This document shows positions 34,139 to 45,836 of a stretch of 64,000 nucleotides of DNA, in pieces. The notes below the pieces were generated by a model. It was not told the origin of the DNA, searched no databases, and worked only from the letters and a program-made list of their open reading frames with translations. The stretch lies in the NCBI GenBank assembly GCA_032622095.1, contig CP136062.1, forward strand, positions 135,694,960 to 135,758,959, written 5' to 3'. The stretch is from Siphonodentalium dalli (taxonomy: Eukaryota > Mollusca > Scaphopoda > Gadilida > Siphonodentaliidae). A program made the position numbers and the translations under genes. How positions within the stretch are numbered: position 1 is the first letter of the stretch; each line of letters starts with the position of its first letter.

Positions 34139-34420
34139 TTAACCCTTTCAGTGCCAGGGGCCGATCTCATCGGCCCTAATTTACGGTCTGTAAAATCGGC
34201 CCTAAAAAAATAAATTTTTTTTTTTTTTTTAGATTTTTTTAAAATTATTAAAATTGTAAAAAATTGTAAAAAATAATAACAAATGATGAAAAATTGTTAG
34301 GCCAATGCATTCTCTTATATATGCGAGGCGACCTATGGTCGACTCGCATATATAAGAGAATGCATTGGCACAGGGTATATGGGTTGATACAAAAATTGGA
34401 CCTGGCACTCAAAGGGTTAA
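34139..34420. mobile_element. TTAA element with CCCTTTCAGTGCC ends and one hairpin
   Basis: TTAA at both ends (34139-34142 and 34417-34420). The left end CCCTTTCAGTGCCAGG is mirrored by CCTGGCACTCAAAGGG. A GCCAATGCATTCTCTTATAT hairpin sits at 34300-34373. The ends match those of 45651-45836 but the interior matches other families, so the copy is a mosaic. Confidence 0.8.
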
Positions 34421-34476
34421 ATGTGTGCAGTACTATTTTATTGCTCAGAATGAATCTGTTTACTTTCGATATGCAG

Positions 34477-34697
34477 TTAACCCTTTGACATTAAAGATCG
34501 TGTGCCAGTGCATTCTCTTATATATGTGAGTCTCCCATAGGCAGCCTCGCATATATAAGAGAATGCACTGGCTTTCAAGGTCAAGGTAAATATTTGTTAG
34601 GCCAATGTATTCTCTTGTATATGCGAGACTCGCATATTTAAGAGAATGCATTGGCACAGAGTTTTCGCAAAATTTCAGGAAGCTCCAGTCATGGAAG
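34477..34697 (+). mobile_element. TTAA double-hairpin MITE, 3' end cut off
   Basis: Starts TTAACCCTTTGACATT and runs through both hairpins to 'gctccagtcatggaag', where it meets CAGGGTTCACGCTG, a hAT-like terminus. Confidence 0.8.
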
Positions 34698-34779
34698 CAG
34701 GGTTCACGCTGTCATAAGACAAATTGGCCATCTGCAGTCAATCAGAAGATAGTCACGTGGAATTTTTACATTTAACTGT
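34698..34779 (+). mobile_element. hAT-like terminal fragment
   Basis: 'cagggttcacgctgtcataa' is close to the fragment at 2297. It ends where the next TTAA MITE begins; 'agatagtcacgtggaatttt' recurs in altered form near 35235. Confidence 0.4.
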
Positions 34780-34935
34780 TTAACCCTTTCATGACGTTAA
34801 ACATCCTGTACCAGTGCATTGTCAAGGTAAATATTGTTAGGCCAATGTATTGTCTTATATATGCGAGGCTCCCTATGAGAGACTCGCTTATATAAGCAAA
34901 TGCATTGGCACAGGGTTTTCGCAAAATTTCAGGAA
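34780..34935 (+). mobile_element. TTAA double-hairpin MITE, first hairpin deleted
   Basis: Starts TTAACCCTTTCATGACG, jumps from 'accagtgcattg' straight to 'tcaaggtaaatattg', keeps hairpin 2 and breaks off after 'tttcaggaag'. Confidence 0.75.
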
Positions 34936-34939
34936 GAAT

Positions 34940-35160
34940 ACACCAATGGGCCATAGCTCAGGTGAAAATTGACGGGTGGAACCCAAATTCAAACTTGACC
35001 TGTATTTTGTGCTAGTAAATTTACCAGATACCAAATTTTATTCCATTCAGTTCAGATGTACTAAAGTCATAATCTGGCAATGAAACGAAGCGAATGGACA
35101 GACGGACGGATGGACAGACCAATAATATAATACGTCCCGTTTATTTCAAAACGGGCATAT
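34940..35160 (-). repeat. Pearl-like core fragment E with GGAC/GGAT microsatellite
   Basis: 'gggccatagctcaggtgaaa', 'ttgacctgtattttgtgcta' and 'gacagacggacggatggaca' match the copy at 62575-62812 and are distantly similar to the element A core. Confidence 0.6.
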
Positions 35161-35670
35161 AAAATGTATTGCATCAGTGTCAGCCAACCACAAACCATGG
35201 GAATTTTGCGGCAGGACCAGCTGCAGCCAAACAAGATAGTCATGTAGAATTTTGAATGCAAAGTGTGGACATGATGTCACACTGCAGGGAAAGCTCTTCT
35301 AGTGCTTGGTAATACGTAATACGAAGGATATCAGAATATTTCAGCCTATCGAACACGTAGCTGTTTAATTGGACTGCTCAAAACAGGCAAAACTATTTCT
35401 GTAAAAGTCACTCATGGCAGTCTTGGATTTTAATTGTTTAGAATTGATAGACTTCAAAACCATGACAATGTAAATTTAATGTGCAATGATCAGAAGATGT
35501 CTGTTCATTATTTTGTTTGTACAATGGATTTATCCCAACATTATGATACTTCAGTTTGATGAAACAATATGCTGATACTCTCTCTGATAGGCTCTTTGAA
35601 ATTAAAATCTGATGACACAGATAGGCATTAATTGAACCCTATGTGTTGCCCATTTGGATATATTGTAATG

Positions 35671-35797
35671 CGCTAAATAATCAACTCACTGAGAGCTTTC
35701 CGATGAATGGCAACAAGCCATATTTCCGACTAAACCATGAAAATTTGCCCATAATTCTGCTGTGGTTAAGGAGTCGATTATTTGGGGCATTACTGTA
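35671..35797. mobile_element. Foldback TA-MITE, left arm shortened
   Basis: Left arm only 'tattgtaatgcgctaaataa' plus a few bases, then the complete right arm from GAGAGCTTTCCGATGAATGG to GGGGCATTACTGTA. Confidence 0.75.
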
Positions 35798-36087
35798 TGT
35801 CTTAATCCCATTAGTTATTCTGTTTAGCCTTTGCCTAATGATTCCTAGTCTTTCCTTTGTTTCCTCAATGTAAGATTTGTATACACTGCCTATTCTCAGG
35901 TCTGGCACAATCTAGATTTAATTATTATATCAACATATTTGTGTTTTTGATGTGGTTCGATGCATATTCATGAAGCTTTCTTGTTAAATTAAATTAAATG
36001 CTGATGGAGGCCAAGATGCTGAAACAATTGAGCAATCTATTGACATAATAGACACTGCCCTGTATTCCCATAATATTGGATGGACCT

Positions 36088-36325
36088 TTAACCCTTCTAT
36101 GACTGGAGCTTCCTGTAATTTTGTGAAAACCCTGTGCCAATTCTCTTATATATGCAAGTCTCCCATAGTGAGCCTCGCATATATAAGAGAATACATTGGC
36201 CTAAAAATATTTGCCTTGACCTTGCATTCTCTTATATATGCGAGGTTCCCTATGGGCGACTCGCATATATAAGAGAATGCACTGGCACAAGATGTTAAAT
36301 GCTGCACCAGCACATGAACCTCATC
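36088..36325 (-). mobile_element. TTAA double-hairpin MITE, degraded right end
   Basis: TTAACCCTTCTATGACTGGA on the left, both hairpins present, right end decays after 'gctgcaccagcacatga'. Confidence 0.75.
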
Positions 36326-38811
36326 AAATGGTTACGCTGATTACTCAACTATTATAGTTGTATTCATTGATATTGTCAAATTATATTTTGTATTATTTGA
36401 TGTAATTATGACATAGCTCATCCATGCAGAGCCACTACTTACTGATTCATATATTCAGCCGATTCAATATATTACAATAAGCTGAATTGGGCAAATTAGC
36501 CTGGACAGGCGGGGCAAAAATGAATGGAATGAGTTTTGGTGACCGATGTAATCTAAAAATAGCATGCGAATCAAAATTCTTTTTTTGTTGTTGAGGAAAT
36601 TTGACAAAACCCAACGAATATAAATATTTGACATTCACAATGAAACTTAACTTGAATTATGACTCTTACCGATAAGCAAAAATACCTAATTTTAGAACAA
36701 ACAAATCTTGACACCATGCACCTTCATATTTTAAATATATAGTTTCAACTTATCAATTATCTGAATCATTTCTGAATGATTCATGATAAAATCTTGGCAA
36801 ATTATGAGAAATAGTAATTTTCATAAAAACATAGATCATTTCCATGTGATCTATGTTCTCTGACTGGTTTTCATGCCAGATGCTGTCACATTACGACCAA
36901 GCTCATGCAGTTACACCTCTTTCTGGGTAGGTGTAGAGAGCGTAGCCCAGAGAAATTACGCCACATCATTCCATTCATTTGTCATGGGCAGCTAAGTCCA
37001 GCGTTGTCCAATGTGATGAATGGAATTGTCCCCAGGAAATTCACATGAAGATACAATTCATTGCACTTCTCTCTGTTCAAGATTTATAACATTTTCCTTC
37101 ACTAAATCTACCCATCAACAGCTTTTTCATATTTTTTTTGTTTATCAATTTATTCATTTCTATAATCATCTAACGCAGGCGCTATGACTGGGTTTTCTTG
37201 TTCTTGATCAAGTCTGACAAAAAACTAACCATTGAGCAAGTTTGGCCTGAAGAAGCTATTTGACAAATTAATATAAACAAGAGTCAATATCTGTTCCACA
37301 AGTCAGTACTTGTAGTTCTAAACAGGACAAATCTAGAGGTTCTGTGTTGAGCAGGGGTATTAACTTTTAAATTTCTAATTGAACACCACTGACCAAACGC
37401 CCTACCTTAACCAGACCTAATTTCACAAAATTCCTTTTGCATATCTCTCTTAGGTTGGAATCTTACAACTTGTACTTCAAGCTCTTCAACTTTTGGAAAT
37501 TTTCAACCTGATATAATAAAGAGCTCAAATGCTAATGGTAGATTTATCTTTAAAGCCACATGGTGATTTGCGCTCCAACACCTGAATTTTTCCCAGTATC
37601 GATTAGGTTGATAAATATCTGAAGTACATTTCTACAAACATGCCTGCAAGGCGCATTGACTCATAAAAAATACCCCCTTTGAACACAATGTTCAATATCC
37701 GAACACTTGTTACGTCATTTGTATTTGAAACGGATAATACTCGACTGTCCGGAAAACATATATTGCATTATCTTAACTGGAAACTATTTTAACTTCACGC
37801 ACACCTTTCTCTTCATTTTAATCATAACAATTATGTAGTAGCATAAAATTTACATAGCAACGACACCTCCAAATTTTCCTCTCATGATCTGCAGGTGCAA
37901 TTTTTACAGCGGTTGACCGCTGATTAAAAAACTTTAACCTGCACAAACGAAACACAATCTCAAATTTATCGAAAAATAGACGATAAACACGTTTTTTCAG
38001 TGCTATATTGATGAGTTTGTTCAGAAATCTTCCGCGTAGATATGTATTGAGATACCTCTGACTTTAAGGAAATTAAGGCATCAACTGAAAGAGGCAAGAA
38101 CAGTTCAATTATTCAAATCTGTACATATCAACTTACATGGTTTCTACAGAATGAGTACAGTCCATTCATTATTTAGACATAGACAAAACCATTTTAGTTT
38201 TTTTTGGTGGTTATTTTTAGGTCAGACTTGTATGGAGCAAACATGTTTACCCATTTAAAAGGTATATTACAGATTCTATAAAAATGTTTGATGTCGTTTT
38301 AGATAGGTGTATTTTAAATTATTTACATGATAAATGAAGTTTTGAGAGAAAAAAAATATATATACCAATTGTTTGTTGAATAAAGAAAATAGAATATATC
38401 TTGTTGATTTCTTTGATGCGCTCTTGAGACCGGCATATGGACAGCAACGTAGTCCATACTGTGATAAAGGTTCACTCACTCTAGGTGTGATAATCTGGTA
38501 TTTTCAATTTGCATGTTCGGTAGTTTTCTTTTTGCACATACACGTCGGACATATTGGGAGTATTGACGCAACTATTTTCGAGGGGGCCAATTTCGGCTGC
38601 CATTGCTTATTATTGAAACTTTCTAATTACAATAATTTAGCACTCAATTGCATCCGATGCCCATTCAATCATATGGTATGAGATAACATGTAGTCGGCAG
38701 TGAACCTGTTCATTGGATGGTGGAGAGATACAACACTGAGATATCATTTGATTCTCTTGTATGTAACAAGCTGTCCCGTCAAAAATTACATTAATTTACA
38801 CAGGATGGATG
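36326..38811. other. Non-coding 2.5 kb, nothing recognised
   Basis: No supported gene. ORFs of 63, 67 and 102 codons (36447, 38276, 38373) have no recognisable product. The sequence looks less repetitive than its surroundings, so an unrecognised regulatory or UTR function cannot be excluded. Confidence 0.45.
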
Positions 38812-39115
38812 GCCCAGAAAAAGAGTCCTCAAACTGATGGTCTCTGACAAAATTGCGGATGAAGATGGATAACTCTAAAAATCAAGTGGTAATACGGCCA
38901 AATTTCGTGATACTCAAGTGATAATATGGTCATATTTCATTGAACAAAATGTTAAATAACACGTTTTGGGAAATTTGATACCATGGTAGACAGTGCTTAG
39001 CATTATTTTGTTGCAATTAATCGATTCTGATAACTAAAGCATATTTTTGAAGAAATGTTGTTCTTGTATCTTGATATGGGACCATCTGATCGGATTGAGT
39101 ACCTGTAATGTGAAG
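38812..39115 (+). repeat. Dispersed repeat F, copy 2
   Basis: Contains 'ttgaacaaaatgttaaataa' followed by 'cacgttttgggaaatttgat'. This uninterrupted stretch (38941-38990) is the empty-site reference for the transposon inserted at 53352-58304. Confidence 0.75.
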
Positions 39116-39512
39116 AACAACCAGAGCCCAAAATTTGTTCCATCAATTTTTGCATCAATCACTCTCCACAAAAGCAGGTCAATATGCCCCAGTGGCATGG
39201 GGTACAATACAATAAACCAGTTTATGGAAAATGTTAACTGTATTCCTCATAAAAATATTTAAACAATGATGAATCACAAATTTAGACGGTCACACAATAC
39301 TTGTTCTGTAAGCTCGCGCGTGTAAGTTTGTTAGGCATCTTTGAGTACAGAATACAGCAGTGCACATTATTAAATGTTAAAGCAGAGATGATGTACATAA
39401 AATTGTCCAGCAAGCAGCCAAGAAAAATAGATTCAACATAGATGGTAAATTTTTTCATCAACATCCTCAAACTTCTGGATTCATCATAAAGCTAGTGCAA
39501 GTATTAGCATAT

Positions 39513-39741
39513 TGTAACCCTTTCATGATGGGAGCTGCGCTGGTGCAGCATTAAAGATCCTGTGCTGGTGCATTCTCTTATATATGCGAGTCTCCCATAG
39601 GGAGCCTCACATATAAAAGAATGCACCGACTTACAAGGTCAAGGTAAATACTGTTAGGCCAATGTATTCTCTTATATATGAGAGAATGCATTGGAACAGG
39701 GTTTCACAACATTTCAGGAAGCTCCCGTCATGAACGGTTAA
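39513..39741 (+). mobile_element. TTAA double-hairpin MITE, shortened hairpin 2
   Basis: Left end is GTAACCCTTTCATGATGGGA (the TTAA has mutated), right end CATGAACGG|TTAA. Hairpin 2 has lost its loop: 'ttctcttatatatgagagaa'. Confidence 0.78.
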
Positions 39742-40743
39742 AGAAATTTTTGACACTTCCCGACATTTCCTTCAAGATGACACTTCCTGGTTTTCAAAAG
39801 AAAAAAAAAATCCATGTTCTCTACGAATGTCTTACTTGAACTAATGAATCTGAGTACTATATCACAATATTAACGTTCTGTTTCTGTGATTTTCATAAAG
39901 ATGAAAAAATACAGTTTAATTTCGTTTTCAGAAATATTTCATTGGTGAAAAAACATGACACCTAATTCAGAGGTATAAATTATCTCCTTTTGGTTTAAAC
40001 AATATTTATTTCTTCCCCAAAAAAATTTGAAATGACACACACGGTGGGAAATCGCGTGGTTTCGAATTGATGAGTATCACCCATTCAAAATGGCCGAGGT
40101 GACTGCAAACGCGACCAGAAATGATGAATAGGGTAATAACATAGGATAATAATATATTAGGTAATATTTTGGCAGCTACGAGCATATGCTATATTATTTT
40201 TCAAACAAGCTGATACATCATTTTGTCCAAACTCAAGTCGTTTGTTCTAACATTCTGACCAAAGTTGTCAGTCGAAGGATTCTCCTAGATGTATTGACTG
40301 TATTTCACGAACCTCCAACTGGAAACTTTGGTAAGATTGTTTTAGAAAACTATTCAGTATTTCCGAACAAATAAGGTATCAACTTGTTTTTAATAAAAAT
40401 CTAGCATATTCTCGTAACAGTCAAAATGCTATGTTTTGTGTCAATTCCTCATATATTACGTTTTATTTTTTGTGCGTTTTGAATGCATGGTACTCACCAA
40501 CCTCGAACCAGGTGATTCCCCACCGTGGACACATGTATGTATAGAAGACTAGCAGGGAGGAAGAGGATCTGACAATCATCAGATGATAAAAATAGAGCCA
40601 ACTCCCTATAATAAGCCATATTATCTCCCTTTGAAATTCAACATTAACTACAGTTCAGAAATGATGTCCAGATTACTATATAAATGCAATTCAGTGAACT
40701 CAAACCTTTCACATCTCTAGCTGTGAGGACCTGATATTTCGGC
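39742..40743. other. Non-coding stretch, nothing recognised
   Basis: AT-rich, weak ORFs only (62 codons at 40186). Confidence 0.5.
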
Positions 40744-40751
40744 GAGTTTGG

Positions 40752-41005
40752 CAAGCCTTGAAATAGGGTGTCTGTCATTGGCATAATGAGGTCTCCAGAG
40801 GGTGAATTTAGTGATGCTACCCCGCATAGCAGGCTAGCATCACCAAATTCACCCTCTGGGGACCTCATTCTGGGAACCTCATTCTGCTGAGGTGTAAGCA
40901 GAGGGTGAATTTGGTGATGCTAGCCCGCTATGCGGGGTAGCATCACTAAATTCACCCTCTGGGGACCTCATTCTGCAAATGACAGACACCCTATTTCAAG
41001 GCTTG
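40752..41005. mobile_element. Complete hAT-like MITE (AGGTCCCCAGAGGGTGAA family) with 8-bp TSD
   Basis: TIRs CAAGCCTTGAAATAGGGTGT and inverse. Flanked by GAGTTTGG at 40744-40751 and 41006-41013. The interior is two nested palindromes with 'ccagagggtgaatttagtga' and 'caccaaattcaccctctggg'. This copy fixes the ends for the longer, degraded relatives in ZRANB1 introns. Confidence 0.88.
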
Positions 41006-41038
41006 GAGTTTGGAATAATTGTCGTGCCAGCACCACCT

Positions 41039-41278
41039 GAACCCTTTCATGAAGAGAGCTACGTTGGTGCAGCATTAAAAATCTTGTGCCAGAGCATTCT
41101 CTTATATATGTGAGTCTCCCTTAGAGAGCATTGGCTTACAAGATCAAGTTAAATATTGTTGGGCCAATGCATTCTCATATATGCAAGGCTTCCTGTGGGA
41201 GACTTGTATATATAAGAGAATGCGTTGGCACATGTTTTTTTGCAAAATTTCAGGAAGCTCCAGTCATGGATTGGTTAA
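41039..41278 (+). mobile_element. TTAA double-hairpin MITE, hairpin 1 deleted in part
   Basis: 'aaccctttcatgaagagagc' to 'agtcatggattgg' then TTAA. Directly abuts an opposite copy. Confidence 0.75.
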
Positions 41279-41520
41279 ATTTTGCGAAAACCATGTGCCA
41301 ACTGCCAATGCATTCTTATATATGCGAGTTTCCCATAGGGAGCCTCGCATATATAAGAGAATACATTGGCCTAAAAATATTAACTTGACCTTGTAAGCAG
41401 TGCATTCTCTTTTATATGTGAGGCTCCATATGGTAGACTGGCATACATGTATATTAGAGAATGCACTGGCACAGGATCTTTAATGCTGCACCAGCGCATC
41501 TTCCATAATGAAAGGGTTAA
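41279..41520 (-). mobile_element. TTAA double-hairpin MITE, opposite orientation
   Basis: From 'attttgcgaaaaccatgtgc' through two hairpins to CATAATGAAAGGG|TTAA. The head end that should precede 'attttgcg' is missing, so the pair may be one composite or a deletion product. Confidence 0.75.
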
Positions 41521-41689
41521 TGTTTTTGTTGATTTAGGCATTTCTATCTGTTTTTTCAGTTTCAATGATTTAGTGGGGACAGCAATATGAATGTTGTTCA
41601 TAATTATCACATTAAATTCTCAACAACAAAATCACATTATTCAGTATTCATCTGTTTTATTTTACATTTGGTTTCAGCATTTGTTTTAT

Positions 41690-42105
41690 AGATGCATAAT
41701 TCAAATTAACGCTCCCAAATTACTATTTCTTTGGCTTCGGGGGTAAAAAATATTTGATTTGAGTCAAGGAACACACCCATCAAAGCTCAGAGTGATCAGA
41801 TATCAATTTTTAAAATTTGTCAAGGCGACAGTCTTGGACCAAATTGCGGATGAAGATGGATAACTCAAAAATCAAGTGGCTATCAGTGTTAAATATTTGA
41901 CAATCCGGCCAAATTTCGTTGAACAAAATGTTGATAAATAACACATATTGGGCAATTTTATACTATAGTTGACTGCAGTTAACATTTTTGGGCAATTAAT
42001 CAATTCTGATAACTGAAGTGGCATATCAAAAACTTTTGTTGTTGTTGTTTGAATCTGATGATATGGGGACCATCGAATCGGATTGAGTACCTTTAAATGG
42101 AACAA
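41690..42105 (+). repeat. Dispersed repeat F, copy 3
   Basis: Same order of landmarks as copy 1, ending 'gattgagtacctttaaatgg'. Confidence 0.75.
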
Positions 42106-42587
42106 AAGCCAATAGCAATGCTAATTTGACTTTGTATGTTTTTACTGAGCAAAATATGAATCTGGATTGAGACCTTTTGTTTATCGGGTCATTGGACTAA
42201 GAGATATAGAGGATATGAAATGATTCCTTCTCTCGTATGATATTTATGAAATGAGTCCTAAATTTTCGGATTTTTGTCTTGCCAAAGAAAAAACAAACTT
42301 CCAGACAAGTTTCATAAATATATGCCCTGAAATGCAGATTTAATTTTGTTTATCATATGACTATTGGTGTGATTTTCGTGCGAAATAGTGTCTTGTCACG
42401 CCAGAGAATGGTTCGTCTTCAAAGAATTTGTTTGACACGGATTCTTCACGACGTTAAGATATGCATGAAGTTCAACCGCACAGAACACTTTGTTCTGTTT
42501 TCAGTCTAGTTATTGTTTCCTAACACATGTCATTGGATTTATACTGCAGTATGGGTTGCCTAATTATTGTTTGTGTCTGGAGTGAGA

Positions 42588-42849
42588 TTAAACCTTTCAT
42601 GACGGGAGCTGCATTGGTGCAGCATTAAAATTCATGTGCCAGTACATTCTCCTATATATGTGAGTCTCCCTTAGGGAGACTCACAAAAATAAGTGAATGC
42701 ACTGGATCACAAGGGCAAGCTAAATATTGTTAGGCCAATTCATTCTCTTATATATGCGAGGCTCCCTATGGGAGACTCACATATATAAGAGAATTCATTG
42801 GCACATATTTTCGCCAAATTTCAGGAAGCTCCAGTCATGGAAGGGATAA
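42588..42849 (+). mobile_element. TTAA double-hairpin MITE
   Basis: TTAAACCTTTCATGACGGGA to AGCTCCAGTCATGGAAGGG, then ATAA in place of TTAA. Both hairpins present. Confidence 0.8.
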
Positions 42850-43314
42850 ATTTTTAATCGTTGATATTTTGAAATAGTTCTATTTATTTGCACATGATTT
42901 TGACAGAAAAAGTGCGTGACAAGTGCAAATATTAACTAATAAGATTAATGGGGAAGTTGTTATTGCATACTAACTAAATAACGAAAGTCATATGATAAAA
43001 TAAATATCTCTTCTGAAAGATTGATTGAGAGAAGGAATCAATTCATATTCTCTATATATTACTTTCCATTGCATGAAAGTGGAACAAAGACAATAAATCA
43101 ACAAAATCAACTCATCATTATATCAATAAATAAATGCAGAAGAAAAATAGAGCATCTGTATTATAAATGCTGTGCTCACAGAAAATAAAAAATATGATTC
43201 TGATCCGATAATTATCGATTGTCACAATACATCATCTGGTTATGCACATTATATAAAGGTATTTATATGTCAAAGGGGCTGCCGGCCATGGTCAGGAATA
43301 GTTTTACCCTCTAA
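42850..43314. other. Non-coding stretch, nothing recognised
   Basis: AT-rich with no supported ORF or clear repeat. Confidence 0.5.
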
Positions 43315-43430
43315 TGAATACTAATTGATGAGCATTCCACTTGGGAAATATTCAGATAATAAGTTCAACAAATGGCCTGTTTGTTGAACTTATTATCTGA
43401 ACATTCCTTCCAAATGACTGACTAGGAATC
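43315..43430. repeat. Palindromic repeat (TTCAGATAATAAGTTCAACA)
   Basis: 'ttcagataataagttcaaca' and its inverse 'tgttgaacttattatctgaa' flank an 11-bp centre. A diverged relative lies at 61506-61608. Confidence 0.75.
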
Positions 43431-43549
43431 CCTATGTCTTCTACACTTGTATTATCAAAATACCCATACAAAAATGAATAACAGACCATTTTATTAGAAA
43501 TAAATCTGATGTCACATTATTATGGTGTAATGGCTGAAACAACTAGAGA

Positions 43550-44293
43550 TGGGCTTGTCCCAGATGGGACTAAGTAATACCCCCCCCCCCCCCCGTATTC
43601 AAAATGTTATTCGAATGAAGTAGCCATTATCATATATTTTGCACTGAAATTATGTCAACAGATAACCCTAACCCTAAACCCCCTAACCCTAACCCCTATA
43701 AACTTTAATCCTAAATTTATTGACTGAATAAAAGATCGAAAAAAAATTATGCATGTTGCAAAAACAATTCGAAGTCGAAAAAGGGGGATAACTCCACCAA
43801 AAGATGTCGGACAGACGTCATAATCACAGGTGCATAGGTTCCCACGGTACTAAATATCTGTGCCAAGTTTTTTTAAAATTGACCCAAAAATGTAGGAATA
43901 AAAGCTCGGACAAAATTATGCATGTTGCAAAAACAATTCTAAAGTCGAAAAAGGGGGATAACTCCACCAAAAAATGTCGGACAGACGTCATAATCACAGG
44001 TACATAGGTTCCCATGGTACTAAATATCTGTGCCAAGTTTAAAAAAAATTGACCTAAAAATGTAGGAATTAAAGGTCGGACAAAATTATACATGTGGTCA
44101 TAATCGCAGGTGCACAGGTTCCCATGGTGGTTGATGTCTGTGCCAAGTTTCACGGAAAATGATCATAAAACGACTGAGAAAAACTCCAGACAAAATTGTG
44201 TCCACAGACGAACAGACAGACGAGCTGATACCAGTATACCATACCCCCCCCCCCCCCCCCCCCCCCCCCAACAACTCGTTGCGGGGGGTATAA
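43550..44293 (-). mobile_element. Pearl-like element C, reverse copy with TTAGGG-like run
   Basis: Contains the (C)n edge near 43579, 'aaccctaaccctaaacc' at 43665-43690, two cores of about 170 bp ('aagtcgaaaaagggggataa', 'tgtcggacagacgtcataat', 'ggtactaaatatctgtgcca'), a GACA microsatellite, and the end hairpin after the C-run at 44247-44269. Cores tie it to 10461-10912. Confidence 0.72.
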
Positions 44294-44576
44294 TGATAAA
44301 CCTTAGCTAGCCAACAATGCGTTAGAGGAGGCAAGGGTCAGATTTCATTCTAATTCAGCATCTAAGGTAGCAATACAGAAATTTGGCCAACTTGGTCAGG
44401 TGTACTGTACTTCAGATCTATGTTGAGCCATTACCTTGGCATAAGCCCCATGAATCATTATTTATTTTAGAGAGGAATGGTAAGCATAAGTTATGTCTGT
44501 ACCTAGGTTTGTTCTTACCATTAATCACTGTGTTATGCCCCTTGTGTTGCACACACAAAACGCTTTAACAATGTTA

Positions 44577-44793
44577 TACAGTAATGCCCTAAGTAATCGA
44601 CTCCTTAACCACAGCAGAATTATTGGTAACTTTTCAGGATTTAGTCGGAAATATTGCTTGTTGCCATTCATTGGAAAGCTCTCCCCGAGAGCTTTCCGAT
44701 GAATGGCAACAAGCCATATTTCCGACTAAATCCTGAAAAGTTACCCATAATTCTGCTGTTGTTAAGGAGTCGATTACTTAGACCATTACTGTA
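44577..44793. mobile_element. Foldback TA-MITE, complete 217-bp palindrome
   Basis: TACAGTAATGCCCTAAGTAA on the left, inverse on the right, arms of about 107 bp meeting at CTCCCCGAGAG. Best copy of the family. Confidence 0.85.
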
Positions 44794-45233
44794 ACTAAAC
44801 TAAAATTGCCCATTTTCAATCCAAAAGCAGACCATGACAGAGCGAATATCAGTAAATAAGCTTCTACCTGATGGAAAAACTGAGAAATATTTGAAATAGA
44901 AAAAAGCTATCGTAGAAATTTTAAAATATTGTCTTGCAAGCGCAGATGCAAAATTTTGCAGGAGAGAAATCGGGCTATTTTCCTATAGCCAAACACACGG
45001 AGTTGGCCTGCTCTGAATGCGATAATCACTTTACGCAACCAACTTTCTTGTTTTTTTCTGAACTTTGACAGCTCTGTAAAATAATTAAAACAAAAACCAG
45101 TAATGCCAAATATAACAGTCCACACTCACAGTAGTGGTCCCCAGGTACTTATTTCATAATTTGTTTAACCTCCTATAACCCTCAAAATGGAGTACAGCTA
45201 CCTAATAATGCTGATATCCCAAGCTGCCATGGA

Positions 45234-45463
45234 TTAACCCTTCCATGACTGGAGCTTGCATCATCTTATATATACATGTATGCGAGTCTCCCATAAGGCA
45301 CATATAAGATACTGCAATGGCCTAACAATATTTACCTTGTAAGCCAGTGCATTCTCTTATATATGCGAGGCTCCCTTTGGGAAACTCGCATATATATAAG
45401 AGAATGTACTGGCACAGTGTCTTTAATGCTGCACCAGTGCAGCTCCTGTCATGAAAGGGTTAA
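45234..45463 (-). mobile_element. TTAA double-hairpin MITE
   Basis: TTAACCCTTCCATGACTGGA to GTCATGAAAGGG|TTAA. Hairpin 1 is partly deleted ('tcccataaggcacatataag'). Confidence 0.82.
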
Positions 45464-45650
45464 ATTGAAATCCTAACAAAGCAAACAAAATTATGTATTT
45501 GTAAATCTCACAGAGTCTACATGATGACATTTGTTAAGATTTATTTCTCTAGAACTCACATTCTAATTCTATTTCTTCAGTGTCATTGCATAATTTCATT
45601 AACTGACAAACCATTTGTAAATACAAACACAGCTTCATCATATGTTATAT

Positions 45651-45836
45651 TTAACCCTTTCAGTGCCAAGTCCGATTTTTGTATCAACCCATATTTCCTT
45701 AATCATTTTTCAAATTTATTGATTATAATAGAGCTCTTTCCATCAATGTATCACATTATTATAATCAATAAATTTGAAAAATGATCAAGGAAATATGGGT
45801 CGATACAAAAATCGGACTTGGCACTGAAAGGGTTAA
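45651..45836. mobile_element. TTAA-flanked near-perfect 186-bp palindrome (CCCTTTCAGTGCCAAGTCC ends)
   Basis: TTAA on both sides; arms of about 80 bp read CCCTTTCAGTGCCAAGTCCG, 'atttttgtatc', 'aacccatatttcctt', 'ttcaaatttattgattataa' and back. Only a short loop separates them. A full fold-back of the transcript would form a long hairpin RNA. Confidence 0.85.

Noticed and set aside
43663..43697. Interstitial telomere or chromosome fusion point
   Set aside because: The same run occurs at the same place in another copy of the same dispersed element (10770-10786), so it is element sequence.
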